Positions 35,030 through 44,157 of a DNA stretch of 64,000 bases are shown here, piece after piece. Origin of the DNA: Candidatus Latescibacterota bacterium (GTDB taxonomy: Bacteria; Latescibacterota; UBA2968); the NCBI GenBank assembly GCA_022821275.1, contig JAJEDY010000048.1, positions 1 through 64,000 on the forward strand, in the 5' to 3' direction. Both the position numbers and the translations under genes were made by a program. Numbering within the stretch: position 1 is the first letter of the stretch; each line of letters opens with the position of its first letter. The notes beneath the pieces were generated by a model. The model made no database searches. It had not been told where the DNA came from and saw only the letters and a program-made list of their open reading frames with translations.

Positions 35030-35327
35030 ACAGCAACTCCTTCGTCTTCTCAATGTCGCGGGCGATATAGCGGTTCTTCACAGCTCCGGAAACGACCAGA
35101 TCGACTTGATCACCCAGTATCGTTCTCAGGTCTTCCAGCAGACCGAAATAGGCATCGACTCGAGCATAAGGCTCCATCGGACCAAGTTCGACCAATAGAT
35201 CCACGTCACTCTGACCGGGATGGAAGTCATCGTGTAGAGCTGAACCAAAGGCGTCCAACCGGGTTACGCCATGGCGCTTGCAGGCTTTCGCGATGGCGTC
35301 GCGCTTGCTTTCGAGAATCTCTGTCAT
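35019..35327 (-). CDS. mntA: MntA-like nucleotidyltransferase antitoxin
   Basis: The 102-residue protein is a minimal nucleotidyltransferase with AFGSALHDDF and SDVDLLVELG, the GS...DxD metal motif, and a later DLVV aspartate. In characterised pairs it AMPylates the HepT toxin. The start at 35327 has GGAGG five bases upstream; earlier in-frame ATGs lack a site at a good distance. It seems intact while its toxin is broken. Confidence 0.8.
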   Translation of the reverse strand: MTEILESKRDAIAKACKRHGVTRLDAFGSALHDDFHPGQSDVDLLVELGPMEPYARVDAYFGLLEDLRTILGDQVDLVVSGAVKNRYIARDIEKTKELLYAA

Positions 35328-35384
35328 CATTACCTCCATTGCAATCGAACCGCGTTCGCTTATGAACTTCTGTTGCACATCGCT

Positions 35385-36833
35385 TCACAACACCGCCAAT
35401 AATTTCCCCACCTTATCCTCAAAAATCATCTGCCATTCAGACGCCAGCATACAATCGCTATCTTCCTGTGCACCGCCCCAATTTTTGAGTTGCTCAGCCG
35501 TTGGCGTATAATAGATATAACCATTTGTAACACCTGCGATAAAAGTAAACTTATGCGGAGACCTTTTCTTAATATTGAGACCAATCTCCACCGACAACTC
35601 ACCCGGGAACGTAACCAGAACAAATTCCCCAACCCTCAAACCCATCATCTCAACTTCGATTGTACTCTCTCCAGCCGCTACATTCCGCGCCTGATGTTTC
35701 TTAAGCAAATTTAGATTGATCTGGATCCTCGTCAATTGCTCCATCGCGTAAATATTCTCAATATACTGATTCATATTCGCTCTATTTTCGGCATCCAGCT
35801 TCTTCAAACCATCTCTCCCCATCATCTCCTCATGCAAATAACGGTGAGAATAATAAGATGGAAAATCGCGGGAAAGATTGTATTTCACATACAGGGGAAT
35901 AAACGTCTTCAAATTGAGACTCGTCCCCTTCAAAGCCTGAAGCAATTGTATCTGTTCCGCCTGTAGAGATTCTATACGCCCCGCGAGATCGGCCCTCGGC
36001 AGTTCAATGGTCTCGCGAACGATCTTCAACGCCCCGCCTTCACTGCTACAGATCTTCTTCAACCCCTGCAATGTGTTAAGACCCAGCATATTTCCCAGAA
36101 CCTCGGCATCCCGAGGATTATTGACATCCTTGTACAAAATCGGATTGACATCGCCTCCGCAACCCTGCAAAAACAGCGCAATCGTATCCTCGCTCAAATT
36201 ATTTTCAATCACCTTTGACGCAAACCCAGAAATATCCGCCGTATTCTCTCTACTCGGCACCTCCAGAATCGGATGACACGCAAAATTGAAAACAACCGCC
36301 AGCGTCTCTCCATCCTCCCGGTCCAGCCGAAGAATGCCAATCTCCGGATCAACTGGCCCGACCGAAGCGACCTCCTCATCGGGTGGAAGCGAATACGCGT
36401 GACGGACATCGGCTTCCTTTCCATTCTTCAACACAAGCCTGCGGTTCTCCATAATCCTGTCCTCGTAGCCGGTACCAGCACCGACACTTACGGGGACCAT
36501 ATTTTGCCACGCCTCTACCACCGCCCGAACAGTCCGCGCTTCCACATCTGCACAAACCCTGCCATGACAATGGCTCGCATTGATCAAAACACGCGCGGGA
36601 TCGAGCTTTAACTCCCTATTCAATTGCGAACGCACATTGGCGAGAAAGTCATTTCTGATAGAACCGATCTCAGCTATCGCTACCGCATCTACAGTCACAA
36701 CAACAGCGGTCTCAGCACCAGACTTCAACACCAGCGCTTTGACGTAAAGTGGATCATTAGCCGGTCCCGCCTCTGAATCGGTTATCACCACCCTGGCAAC
36801 ACCCGCCAGAAAATTGTTCGAAATCATTTCCAT
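35385..36833 (-). CDS. neutral/alkaline ceramidase-like hydrolase
   Basis: The protein has 482 residues and no signal peptide. It matches the N-terminal catalytic domain of neutral ceramidases: AGVARVVIT start, NASHCHGR (Zn-type histidines), FACHPILEVP, SGFASKVIE and LQGCGGDVNP. It lacks the C-terminal domain of the eukaryotic and Pseudomonas enzymes. Uncultured bacteria have many such proteins acting on unknown amides. The ATG at 36827 has a better-spaced TAAGG site than the first ATG at 36833. It is 7 bases after a PhyH gene on the same strand. Confidence 0.8.
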   Translation of the reverse strand: MEMISNNFLAGVARVVITDSEAGPANDPLYVKALVLKSGAETAVVVTVDAVAIAEIGSIRNDFLANVRSQLNRELKLDPARVLINASHCHGRVCADVEARTVRAVVEAWQNMVPVSVGAGTGYEDRIMENRRLVLKNGKEADVRHAYSLPPDEEVASVGPVDPEIGILRLDREDGETLAVVFNFACHPILEVPSRENTADISGFASKVIENNLSEDTIALFLQGCGGDVNPILYKDVNNPRDAEVLGNMLGLNTLQGLKKICSSEGGALKIVRETIELPRADLAGRIESLQAEQIQLLQALKGTSLNLKTFIPLYVKYNLSRDFPSYYSHRYLHEEMMGRDGLKKLDAENRANMNQYIENIYAMEQLTRIQINLNLLKKHQARNVAAGESTIEVEMMGLRVGEFVLVTFPGELSVEIGLNIKKRSPHKFTFIAGVTNGYIYYTPTAEQLKNWGGAQEDSDCMLASEWQMIFEDKVGKLLAVL

Positions 36834-36840
36834 ACCTTAC

Positions 36841-37962
36841 TTAAAGCCCCAGATCTCTCAGATTGTAGTTCTTCAAAATACTCTCCCGCGTCTCCTCATT
36901 CCAGCGATTGGCATCCTCCTCCCCAATCAAAGGCTGATAAACATAGCGAGGCTCATCTGGAAACCGTTGCTGCCGCGCATCAATCCCCAAAGCGATCAAA
37001 CGAGAGCGCTCATAGATGCGCGCCTCGTCGTAAATCACCTCCTCGTCCCCGCGCCTCACCCGCGCATTCAGAACAGAAGACCGGCGGTGAAAGCCAAAAT
37101 TGATCGTCATCCGCTTATCCGGCGACGTATTGGCAAAAGAAGCGTGCAGAGCCTGGCGGTTGGACATAACCACATCGCCGGGTTCACACACCATGGGAAC
37201 CGCCCCCGGCAAACGGTCAGAACCATTGTTATCCGCAATCATCGCTTTAATATCCAGCTTGCCCTGCTTGTGCGACCCCGGAACCACCCACACCCCATTG
37301 GCCGCAGTACTACCGAAAAGCTGAGCCATAAAATTAAACCCATGCGTCCCTTCATCCCAATCGGGCCTATCCCACTGCGTGGTGCCATCCTGATGCCAGG
37401 CCACCGATGCCCCCAGCCCCGGCTGCTTGACAATAATAGACTCCGTAAACGGCGTAAAATCCGGCCCATTGATCTGCTCTGCAACAGACAGCAGTTCGGG
37501 ATGTCCGTAAAGCCGCAAACAAGAATCCATAATTTGCAGAGGCGCAGCGATATTGGAAATCACATAATCCGGCGCATCAGCCGGAGGCTCTGGCTCTGTC
37601 ATCCTGGCCGGATGCCGCCCATTATTGCTCGACGTACCCCCTACGGGATCGCTCAGTGGTCTGACAAAGCGAAAAGGCTGTCGCGCCAAATCTGCCCCAA
37701 GTGCTCTGCGGCCCTTTGCATCAACCACCGCGTCTTTAGTATGCGGCGCTCGCTCAAACGCATGCGCCAGATCCGCATGCAAATCTTCGAGTTCTTCATC
37801 GCCCAGCGCACCCTCAAACACATAAAAACCCACGCGCCAATACGCCTCTACAATATCCTCATCCAGCGTACCGTCCGCATTAAATTTGATAGCACCGCGA
37901 TTCCCAAGCGCGAACGCCATCTCCTCGCCCTCGCGGACATAAGCGTCCTCTGATTTATCCAT
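36841..37962 (-). CDS. phytanoyl-CoA dioxygenase family protein
   Basis: The protein has 373 residues from the start at 37962, which has AAAGGAGAG upstream. Iron ligands are HxD in AWHQDGTTQW and the distal His in ALHASFANTSPDKRMTINF, with the arginine for 2-oxoglutarate close behind. It is longer than the other two, with N- and C-terminal additions. It is sandwiched between transporter A and the ceramidase-like gene. The heptamer array at 37977-38004 lies directly upstream of its ribosome site. Confidence 0.85.
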   Translation of the reverse strand: MDKSEDAYVREGEEMAFALGNRGAIKFNADGTLDEDIVEAYWRVGFYVFEGALGDEELEDLHADLAHAFERAPHTKDAVVDAKGRRALGADLARQPFRFVRPLSDPVGGTSSNNGRHPARMTEPEPPADAPDYVISNIAAPLQIMDSCLRLYGHPELLSVAEQINGPDFTPFTESIIVKQPGLGASVAWHQDGTTQWDRPDWDEGTHGFNFMAQLFGSTAANGVWVVPGSHKQGKLDIKAMIADNNGSDRLPGAVPMVCEPGDVVMSNRQALHASFANTSPDKRMTINFGFHRRSSVLNARVRRGDEEVIYDEARIYERSRLIALGIDARQQRFPDEPRYVYQPLIGEEDANRWNEETRESILKNYNLRDLGL

Positions 37963-37976
37963 TTTATCTCTCCTTT

Positions 37977-38004
37977 TTTCACACTTCTCACTTCTCACTT
38001 CCCC
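37977..38004. repeat. heptamer array, copy 3 (without palindrome)
   Basis: Four consecutive 7-bp units of the form TTTCACA, CTTCTCA, CTTCTCA, CTTCCCC occupy the gap between transporter A and the PhyH gene. They share the period and the CTTC core of the arrays at 166-200 and 623-657. They end at the transporter stop codon. Confidence 0.6.
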
Positions 38005-38005
38005 T

Positions 38006-40000
38006 TTACCATCCATGCGTCCAGTGCGGCGTTGACGGAAACCAGATATAATCCACAAGCGAAGAAAGCGCGCACCCCGTCACATATCCAACGACGAGAC
38101 CAAAGAAAAACGGACGCACGCGATTGTAAAGCGGGATACCACCAAACCGCAGAATCATATGCTTGGCCGACCACGTCAGGAACATACTGAACGCATAAGT
38201 CCTCGACCCTATACTAATCTGAAAAGCCAGCCCCATCGGATGCAGCGGCCACCACGGCACGCGATTTCGCAAAAGCGTAAGCAAACCGGCAAAAAGCACG
38301 CCCAGAACCCACACAGTCGCCTTGGCCGGATCGAACACCGTCTTATCGGCCTGCACAATAATCGAAACCATGCGATTATAGAGATTCTTATTGCCACCTT
38401 GAAATCCGCCCAACCCCAAATTCTGCGCCGCATTGTCATAGCCGAGATAAATCGTATAGAGCATAGACGCGAAAAAACACGTCGAAAAAGCCAAAAAAAT
38501 CGTCCACACAACCCGCTTCCGTTTCACTTCGGACGAAAAAATTTTGAGATGATGGGGCAGCGAAGGCCAGACCGGAATGCGGTAATTCCCAAAAAACATA
38601 TTGGAATTGACGAGACCCAGACCAACGACCTCCCTGCGCGTAAACGTCGAATAGCCAATCAGACTCTCAATAATTCGCCCGCCTCGAACCGCCACCGGAA
38701 ACAAATAGGAGAACCCACTCGCCGCCGTGTATTTCGCAATCGTAAAATAGGCAATATAGAGAAGCGCCACCTGAAGAATCGCAAGGGGCAGCGAAAGCCC
38801 CATATACGTGACAAACCCCACGACAAAAATCGTAGAAAGCACCAACCCCACAAGCGCAAAACGGTAAGGGATAAGACCATCATCTTTGGGAGATCGACAG
38901 CCTTCCATCGCCGCCTGAAACACCCTGCGCAAATGCCCCCGAGCAATCCAGACCGACCACAGCGCGAGAAAAACAAAAGCTCCGTGAGATTCCAGCAGCA
39001 AAATCTCATAGGCATCTGCCTGCTGACCCGTATAGCCCACCGTATATCCAACGCGGTTGATAAATCCCTCTTTCAAAATCGCAAAAAGTCGAAACGCCCA
39101 AAAAGAAAGAAGAATATCGAGATTGCACAAATAAGTCAGCCCAATAACGGGCGGCATAATACGCAGCCTCAAAGGCGGGAAATGTTCTGCAATAATAACA
39201 TCCTTATTCGCGATACGAACCGAATCGTAAATCCCAATATGGGGCAAATTGGGCGCAAAATACGTGATGATATTATAGACATAAACCAGCAGCACAACCA
39301 GAACGCCCGCCCAGAAGATGCCGTCTTTGAACATCGCGGGAATGCGCTCTTTACCGTCAAAACCCTCGGTCAGAGCGACGGGAAAAGTCACCAGAGGAAA
39401 AGTCAGCTTTTCGGCATCTTCCCACTGCCTCTGAAAAATAACCGAAACACAAAGCGCGGCCACCACAAGCGCGATAGACAAGCTGAACCACCAGCAAAGT
39501 GTGCCTACCCAACTCCCCCACGGAATACTCTCGCCCGGTGGCAGCCCCTCGTAAAAGGTCGTTATGGACCCCTTAGACACCTGGGGCAACACCCACCAGG
39601 GCATAACGTCAAAAAGAAACTCCTCCCATCGGTTTTCCGGCGAAGCATAATAAGTCGGGGAACTGACAATACCGCCCCAATACGTGGCCCATCCCGCAAC
39701 GGGAATCGTCCCCACGATCCACGACATACTGTAAATCAAAACGAGTTCAGAACTGGAAAGCGCAATGCGGGGCCAAAAGAATCTGAGAATGAGATTGACG
39801 CCAATCCAACCCACAAAAGGCAACAACACGGACATCGGGAGTTGCGACTTAACCAGCGCGCTATTGACGAGCACCATGCCCGTATAATTCGTATAAGTAT
39901 TGAGCAAAACCCCCGTAGCCACACCCAATATAACTGCCCGCACAGTAATAACCGGCCGTTTTTGTTCGGATACATCCTCTGAAGGTTGAGCGCGTGCCAT
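38006..40000 (-). CDS. large integral membrane protein, DUF6785/DUF6784-like (transporter paralogue A)
   Basis: The protein has about 664 residues and is close to paralogue C: ALSSSELVLIYSMSWI, SPENRWEEFLFD, PWWPLHPMGLAFQ and a C-terminal IWFPSTPHWTHGW. About 14 membrane segments are expected. The start at 40000 has TAAGGT upstream. It heads a minus-strand run with PhyH and the ceramidase-like gene, so the family member may import what those enzymes act on. No substrate is known. Confidence 0.7.
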   Translation of the reverse strand: MARAQPSEDVSEQKRPVITVRAVILGVATGVLLNTYTNYTGMVLVNSALVKSQLPMSVLLPFVGWIGVNLILRFFWPRIALSSSELVLIYSMSWIVGTIPVAGWATYWGGIVSSPTYYASPENRWEEFLFDVMPWWVLPQVSKGSITTFYEGLPPGESIPWGSWVGTLCWWFSLSIALVVAALCVSVIFQRQWEDAEKLTFPLVTFPVALTEGFDGKERIPAMFKDGIFWAGVLVVLLVYVYNIITYFAPNLPHIGIYDSVRIANKDVIIAEHFPPLRLRIMPPVIGLTYLCNLDILLSFWAFRLFAILKEGFINRVGYTVGYTGQQADAYEILLLESHGAFVFLALWSVWIARGHLRRVFQAAMEGCRSPKDDGLIPYRFALVGLVLSTIFVVGFVTYMGLSLPLAILQVALLYIAYFTIAKYTAASGFSYLFPVAVRGGRIIESLIGYSTFTRREVVGLGLVNSNMFFGNYRIPVWPSLPHHLKIFSSEVKRKRVVWTIFLAFSTCFFASMLYTIYLGYDNAAQNLGLGGFQGGNKNLYNRMVSIIVQADKTVFDPAKATVWVLGVLFAGLLTLLRNRVPWWPLHPMGLAFQISIGSRTYAFSMFLTWSAKHMILRFGGIPLYNRVRPFFFGLVVGYVTGCALSSLVDYIWFPSTPHWTHGW

Positions 40001-40098
40001 AACGACCTTAATCGTCATAAGTGACGACAACATCATCGCCATCAATCTCTACCGCGTAGGTCTTGACATACACCTCCGGATCCACTTTACGGGTATCT

Positions 40099-40124
40099 CA
40101 GTACCTGTTAAACCAAAAGTACTG
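40099..40124. promoter_or_regulatory. inverted repeat in the divergent control region
   Basis: CAGTAC (40099-40104) faces GTACTG (40119-40124) with a 14-base spacer. It lies in the 235-base gap between transporter A (minus) and the Gfo/Idh cluster (plus). A minus-strand pair TTGACA/TACTTT and a plus-strand TTGACG near 40166 flank it, so a regulator binding here could control both directions. Confidence 0.35.
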
Positions 40125-40235
40125 ACACCTCTGAGCACTTGTCAAGACAGAACGGGCTATTTTTGTTGACGTATTGGGAGATTGGTAGTTATTTCTTACC
40201 CTCAAAATCATGTTCACGGATGAAAGGAGCGTATT

Positions 40236-41237
40236 ATGGCAAACAAAATTCGAGTCGCAGTAATCGGCACAGGACAGCGCGGACCATCGCATGCGCGCGA
40301 GCTATTGGGATGCGATGAAGCCGAACTCGCGCTCGTATGCGACCTGGACGAAGAACGCGCCAAAAACGCGGCTGAAAATTTCAACGTAAAATACGAACTC
40401 GACCATCGGGAAGTCATCGCGCGGAATGACATCGACGCCCTGGCAATTGCAACACACACGCGACACCACGCAGGCGTCATGCGCGACGCAGCCGCGGCAG
40501 GCAAACCATTTCTGGTCGAAAAACCATACTGCGACAGCATTGAATCGGGCGTAGAAATCTGTGAAACGGCAGAAAAAAATAACGTCGTAGCAATGGTGGG
40601 ATATCAATCTCGCTTCACGGCTTTTGCCCAGGAAATGAAAGCCCTTGCCTCACAGATCGACCTGATACAAACCAACGTAACACTTCAGCGCGGATTTTTT
40701 AACCCGCAGTATTTCTTCCCCGAACACTACAGCGGCATCCTCGACGCGCTATCGCACACCATGGACCTGGCTTTGTGGTGGACGGGATCTTTGCCCGTAG
40801 AAGTCATGGGACACGAGCGTTGCGGCTTATTCAAACCCGACAAAGACGCCGTAGAATTCGTCAACATCACGACCCGGTGTAAAAACGGGCAAATCGTGTG
40901 TATGACCGGCAGCATGGCGGGCATCCAGATGCAAAACATCTATCAAATGGCGGGCTTGCGGGGAAACATCTCGGCGACAGAGCGCAATCGAATCCGATAC
41001 GTGACCCATCGCGGATTTGAAGAAGACAAAACACCGATTGACCTGAAAAAAGGAGAATGGACGGGTTCGGGACAGCCGCCGACAGACATGTGGACGCATT
41101 TCGCGCAATGCGTAAAAGAAGGGCGAACCGATGTATCACCCGGAGCGAGCTTGCGAGATGGACTCGCACAAGTAGCGGTAAGCGAAGGCGCGTATTTCTC
41201 TTCCCGCGAAGGAAAAGCCATCACAGTCGCGCTTTAG
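40236..41237 (+). CDS. Gfo/Idh/MocA family oxidoreductase
   Basis: The protein has 333 residues. A Rossmann domain (GTGQRG at 11-16, then D/E at the second strand end) binds NAD(P), and VEKPY is the family motif with the catalytic-type lysine. ALSHTMDLALWW supplies the HxxD-type substrate motif. It likely oxidises a sugar or cyclitol. AAAGGAG precedes the ATG. It is followed 14 bases later by an isomerase/epimerase and by cupin, sulfatase and MMSDH genes, one operon. Confidence 0.85.
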   Translation: MANKIRVAVIGTGQRGPSHARELLGCDEAELALVCDLDEERAKNAAENFNVKYELDHREVIARNDIDALAIATHTRHHAGVMRDAAAAGKPFLVEKPYCDSIESGVEICETAEKNNVVAMVGYQSRFTAFAQEMKALASQIDLIQTNVTLQRGFFNPQYFFPEHYSGILDALSHTMDLALWWTGSLPVEVMGHERCGLFKPDKDAVEFVNITTRCKNGQIVCMTGSMAGIQMQNIYQMAGLRGNISATERNRIRYVTHRGFEEDKTPIDLKKGEWTGSGQPPTDMWTHFAQCVKEGRTDVSPGASLRDGLAQVAVSEGAYFSSREGKAITVAL

Positions 41238-41251
41238 CGAAGGAAAACAAA

Positions 41252-42034
41252 ATGAAACTCGGATGTCAGGCGAGATCATTTGGCAAAGGCATATACCCCA
41301 GCGAAGCGGATTTCCTCGCAGTTGTCCACCAGATCGGAAACCTCGGATTCAAGGGACTGGAAGCAAATTGGAAAAATCTGGAGCGCTATTTTCAAGATCC
41401 CGAAGCATTCAAACGCATCCTGACCGAAACCAATCTCGAACTAATTGGCGCGCATTACGGTGCCGCTCACTGGGATGAATCCTCGCGTGAGCAAATCAGA
41501 ACCGAAGGCAGTCAAATCGCCGACTTTGTTTCCTCCGTCGGCGGACAGTACATCGTCTGTAGCGGACGGCGCCCAACACAGGGAGCCGTATCAGATGAAA
41601 TGTGGGAAAAAACCGCAGAAGGTCTGAACCTCCTGGGTGAACACTGCGCGCCCAAAGGCATCCAACTCGCCTATCACAACCACTGGTGGGAATCTGAGCA
41701 AGAAGGACTGGTCAAACTATCGTCATATACCGACCCGTCATACGTGGGATTTGCCTTTGACACCGGACATCACATACGGGCGGGCAAAGACGCAATCGCA
41801 TTGGTGGGAGAACTCTCAAACAGACTACACATCATCCACCTCGCAGACCATTCAGCAGACGCCAAAGGCAATGCCCTTCGACCGCAACTGGGCACTGGCG
41901 TATTAGACCTATCAGCATTGCGAAACGCGCTACAAGGATTTACGGGATGGCTGGTTTTAGAAGAAGAAAATAACGCCCCATCCCCAGAGAAACAGGTAGC
42001 CGAATGCATCGAAGTAATGAGAACAATGACTTAA
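41252..42034 (+). CDS. sugar phosphate isomerase/epimerase family (AP-endonuclease-2 fold)
   Basis: The protein has 260 residues and a TIM barrel of the IolE/IolI/xylose-isomerase-like type. Metal residues are visible as EANW, YHNHWWE, FDTGHH and HLADH, ending with LVLEEE. The ATG at 41252 follows GAAGGA; a longer reading frame overlapping the upstream gene has no ribosome site. Its position after a Gfo/Idh dehydrogenase copies inositol-type operons, so a keto-inositol or keto-sugar isomerase or dehydratase is plausible. Confidence 0.8.
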   Translation: MKLGCQARSFGKGIYPSEADFLAVVHQIGNLGFKGLEANWKNLERYFQDPEAFKRILTETNLELIGAHYGAAHWDESSREQIRTEGSQIADFVSSVGGQYIVCSGRRPTQGAVSDEMWEKTAEGLNLLGEHCAPKGIQLAYHNHWWESEQEGLVKLSSYTDPSYVGFAFDTGHHIRAGKDAIALVGELSNRLHIIHLADHSADAKGNALRPQLGTGVLDLSALRNALQGFTGWLVLEEENNAPSPEKQVAECIEVMRTMT

Positions 42035-42064
42035 AATCCCTTGAATCCACGCGAAAGGATAGTT

Positions 42065-42586
42065 ATGGAATTCGTTCAAAAAGATGTGCGGATAACACCG
42101 CATTATTTTCGAGACGACGGAATAGTTCCAAACAGCGCGTTCCCCCTCATAGTCTATCAAGACGCTCTATCACTACCCGAAGACGATCCCGCACGGGCAT
42201 TTGAGCAGGTATTTGCGGCCAATCGCTGGTCGCGTTCATGGCGCAATGGCATTTATCCCTTTCACCACTACCACGCCACAGCGCACGAAGTGTTGGGCAT
42301 CGCACAGGGAAGTGCCAGAGTATGCATGGGAGGTGAACAGGGCGCGCGCTTGACAATCGGACCTGGCGATGTCATGGTCGTTCCCGCGGGCGTGGGACAC
42401 AAAAACCTGGGCGCGAGTTCAGATCTATTGGTCGTAGGCGCGTATCCCGATGGACAGCACCCGGACCTGTGCCGGGAAAGTGCTCATGAACACAGACACG
42501 CCCTGGAAAATATCCCCAAAGTACCAATGCCCGCTTCTGATCCCGTCTTTGGAATAAATGGTGCCGTAATGAATTTATGGAAATAG
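42065..42586 (+). CDS. YjlB-like cupin protein
   Basis: The protein has 173 residues. A cupin barrel is visible from FHHYHATAHEVLGIAQG (three histidines and a glutamate as metal ligands) through GPGDVMVVPAGVGHKN. This arrangement is that of Bacillus YjlB, an uncharacterised cupin. AAAGGA lies before the ATG. It could be an isomerase acting on the product of the neighbouring dehydrogenase. Confidence 0.8.
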   Translation: MEFVQKDVRITPHYFRDDGIVPNSAFPLIVYQDALSLPEDDPARAFEQVFAANRWSRSWRNGIYPFHHYHATAHEVLGIAQGSARVCMGGEQGARLTIGPGDVMVVPAGVGHKNLGASSDLLVVGAYPDGQHPDLCRESAHEHRHALENIPKVPMPASDPVFGINGAVMNLWK

Positions 42587-42615
42587 TAATAGGCGGCGTA
42601 ACTCTACCACTCAAC

Positions 42616-42639
42616 GGGCGGGCACAGGGGCACCGCCCC
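42616..42639. repeat. GC-rich imperfect palindrome
   Basis: GGGCGG and CCGCCC flank a short loop, followed by CTAC. It resembles the palindromes at 136-157 and 588-607 in composition and in the CTAC that follows, but has no heptamer array. Confidence 0.45.
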
Positions 42640-42684
42640 TACTGCTATCGCTGATTTAATATTCCACCCTTCTATGAGGTTTTT

Positions 42685-44142
42685 ATGCAACAGACAAACA
42701 TGCTCTACATCATCTCCGATCAACACAATCGCAATCTACTCGGATGTTATGGGCATCCGGTGGTGCAAACGCCCAACCTGGACCGGCTATCCGAACAGGG
42801 CACGCGGTTCACCAATGCCTACACCAACTGCCCAATTTGCGTCCCGGCGCGCGCATCTCTCGCCACCGGACGCTACGTACATCAAATTGGCAACTGGGAT
42901 AATGGACATCCATACATCGGAGACACGCCAAGCTGGCATCACCGCTTGCGCGAGCAGGGTTTTAACGCCACATCAATTGGTAAACTACACTTTAAGGGCC
43001 AGGACACAGATCACGGATTCACCGAAGAAATCGAGCCATTAAACGTCGTCGATGGCACAGGCGATGTCCTCGGCTGTATCCGAACACAGCCGCCCTTTCG
43101 CAACAAACGGCCGGGAATCCGAGAGGCCGGACCGGGTGACTCGACCTACTTGCAATACGACCAGCGCAATGCTGACAACGCCATAAAGTGGTTACAGGAG
43201 CATCGGCACGACGAAAAACCCTGGTGTCTGTTTTTATCATTTGTATGCCCACACCCGCCGTATATTTCGCCGCCAGACACATACGACATCTACGACCCGG
43301 ACCAATTGCCCATGCCGCCGCAATGGCGAACTGAGGACTGGCCCGATCATCCCGCAATGGACTACTTCAGGCGATTCTTCACATTTGACCCCCAATTCCC
43401 CGAAGCCACCGTGCGGCAACTAAATGCGGCGTACTACGGTGTCTGCACATATTTGGATCGGCAAATCGGTCGGGTACTAAACACCCTGGACGAACTGGGA
43501 TTAACCAACACAACGCGCCTGATCTATACAACAGACCACGGTGAACACCTGGGCGGACGCGGTATCTACGGCAAATTTACAATGCATGAAGAATCCGCCG
43601 CCGTGCCATTTTTGATGGCAGGTCCCGACGTTCCCGCGGGCAAAGTCGTAGAAACACCCGTATCGCTCGTCGATAGTTTCCCGACAATTTTGGAAGCCGT
43701 GGGCGCGCAACAAACCGAGGAAGACGCGGATTTACCGGGCGAATCCCTGTGGTCCATTGCACAGGAAGAAGACCGCGACCGCACGGTCTTTAGCGAATAC
43801 CACGCGATAGGCGCGCAGAACGGGGCGTACATGTTGCGAAACCAAAAATACAAATACATATACCACGCCAATAATCCACCGCAACTATTCGATACAATAG
43901 ACGACCCCGAAGAGTGCCGTGACCTCGCGCAATCCTCCGATCACCAGAAAGTCCTGGAAACCTTCGAACGCGAATTGCGCGACCTCCTCGATCCCGAAGT
44001 CGTGGACACTCAGGCCAAAGCCTCGCAAAAAGCAATGATTGAATCTCTGGGTGGCGAAGAAGCCGTCATTCATCGGGGCGCATTTGACAACTCGCCCGTA
44101 CCCGGCGAAGCACCAAAATTTCGACAGCACGGAACGGAGTGA
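42685..44142 (+). CDS. type I sulfatase (choline-sulfatase/phosphonate-hydrolase-like)
   Basis: The protein has 485 residues. The formylglycine motif is CVPARASLATG, metal residues lie in ISDQHNRNLLGCYG and TTDHGEHLGG. No signal peptide is seen, so it may act in the cytoplasm. It belongs with the compact sulfatase/phosphonate monoester hydrolase group, unlike the two sulfatases at 19583-22726. It sits inside the Gfo/Idh-MmsA operon, suggesting the substrate of this pathway is a sulfate ester. GAGG precedes the ATG by 5 bases. Confidence 0.9.
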   Translation: MQQTNMLYIISDQHNRNLLGCYGHPVVQTPNLDRLSEQGTRFTNAYTNCPICVPARASLATGRYVHQIGNWDNGHPYIGDTPSWHHRLREQGFNATSIGKLHFKGQDTDHGFTEEIEPLNVVDGTGDVLGCIRTQPPFRNKRPGIREAGPGDSTYLQYDQRNADNAIKWLQEHRHDEKPWCLFLSFVCPHPPYISPPDTYDIYDPDQLPMPPQWRTEDWPDHPAMDYFRRFFTFDPQFPEATVRQLNAAYYGVCTYLDRQIGRVLNTLDELGLTNTTRLIYTTDHGEHLGGRGIYGKFTMHEESAAVPFLMAGPDVPAGKVVETPVSLVDSFPTILEAVGAQQTEEDADLPGESLWSIAQEEDRDRTVFSEYHAIGAQNGAYMLRNQKYKYIYHANNPPQLFDTIDDPEECRDLAQSSDHQKVLETFERELRDLLDPEVVDTQAKASQKAMIESLGGEEAVIHRGAFDNSPVPGEAPKFRQHGTE

Positions 44143-44157
44143 GCACAGGAGATAATC

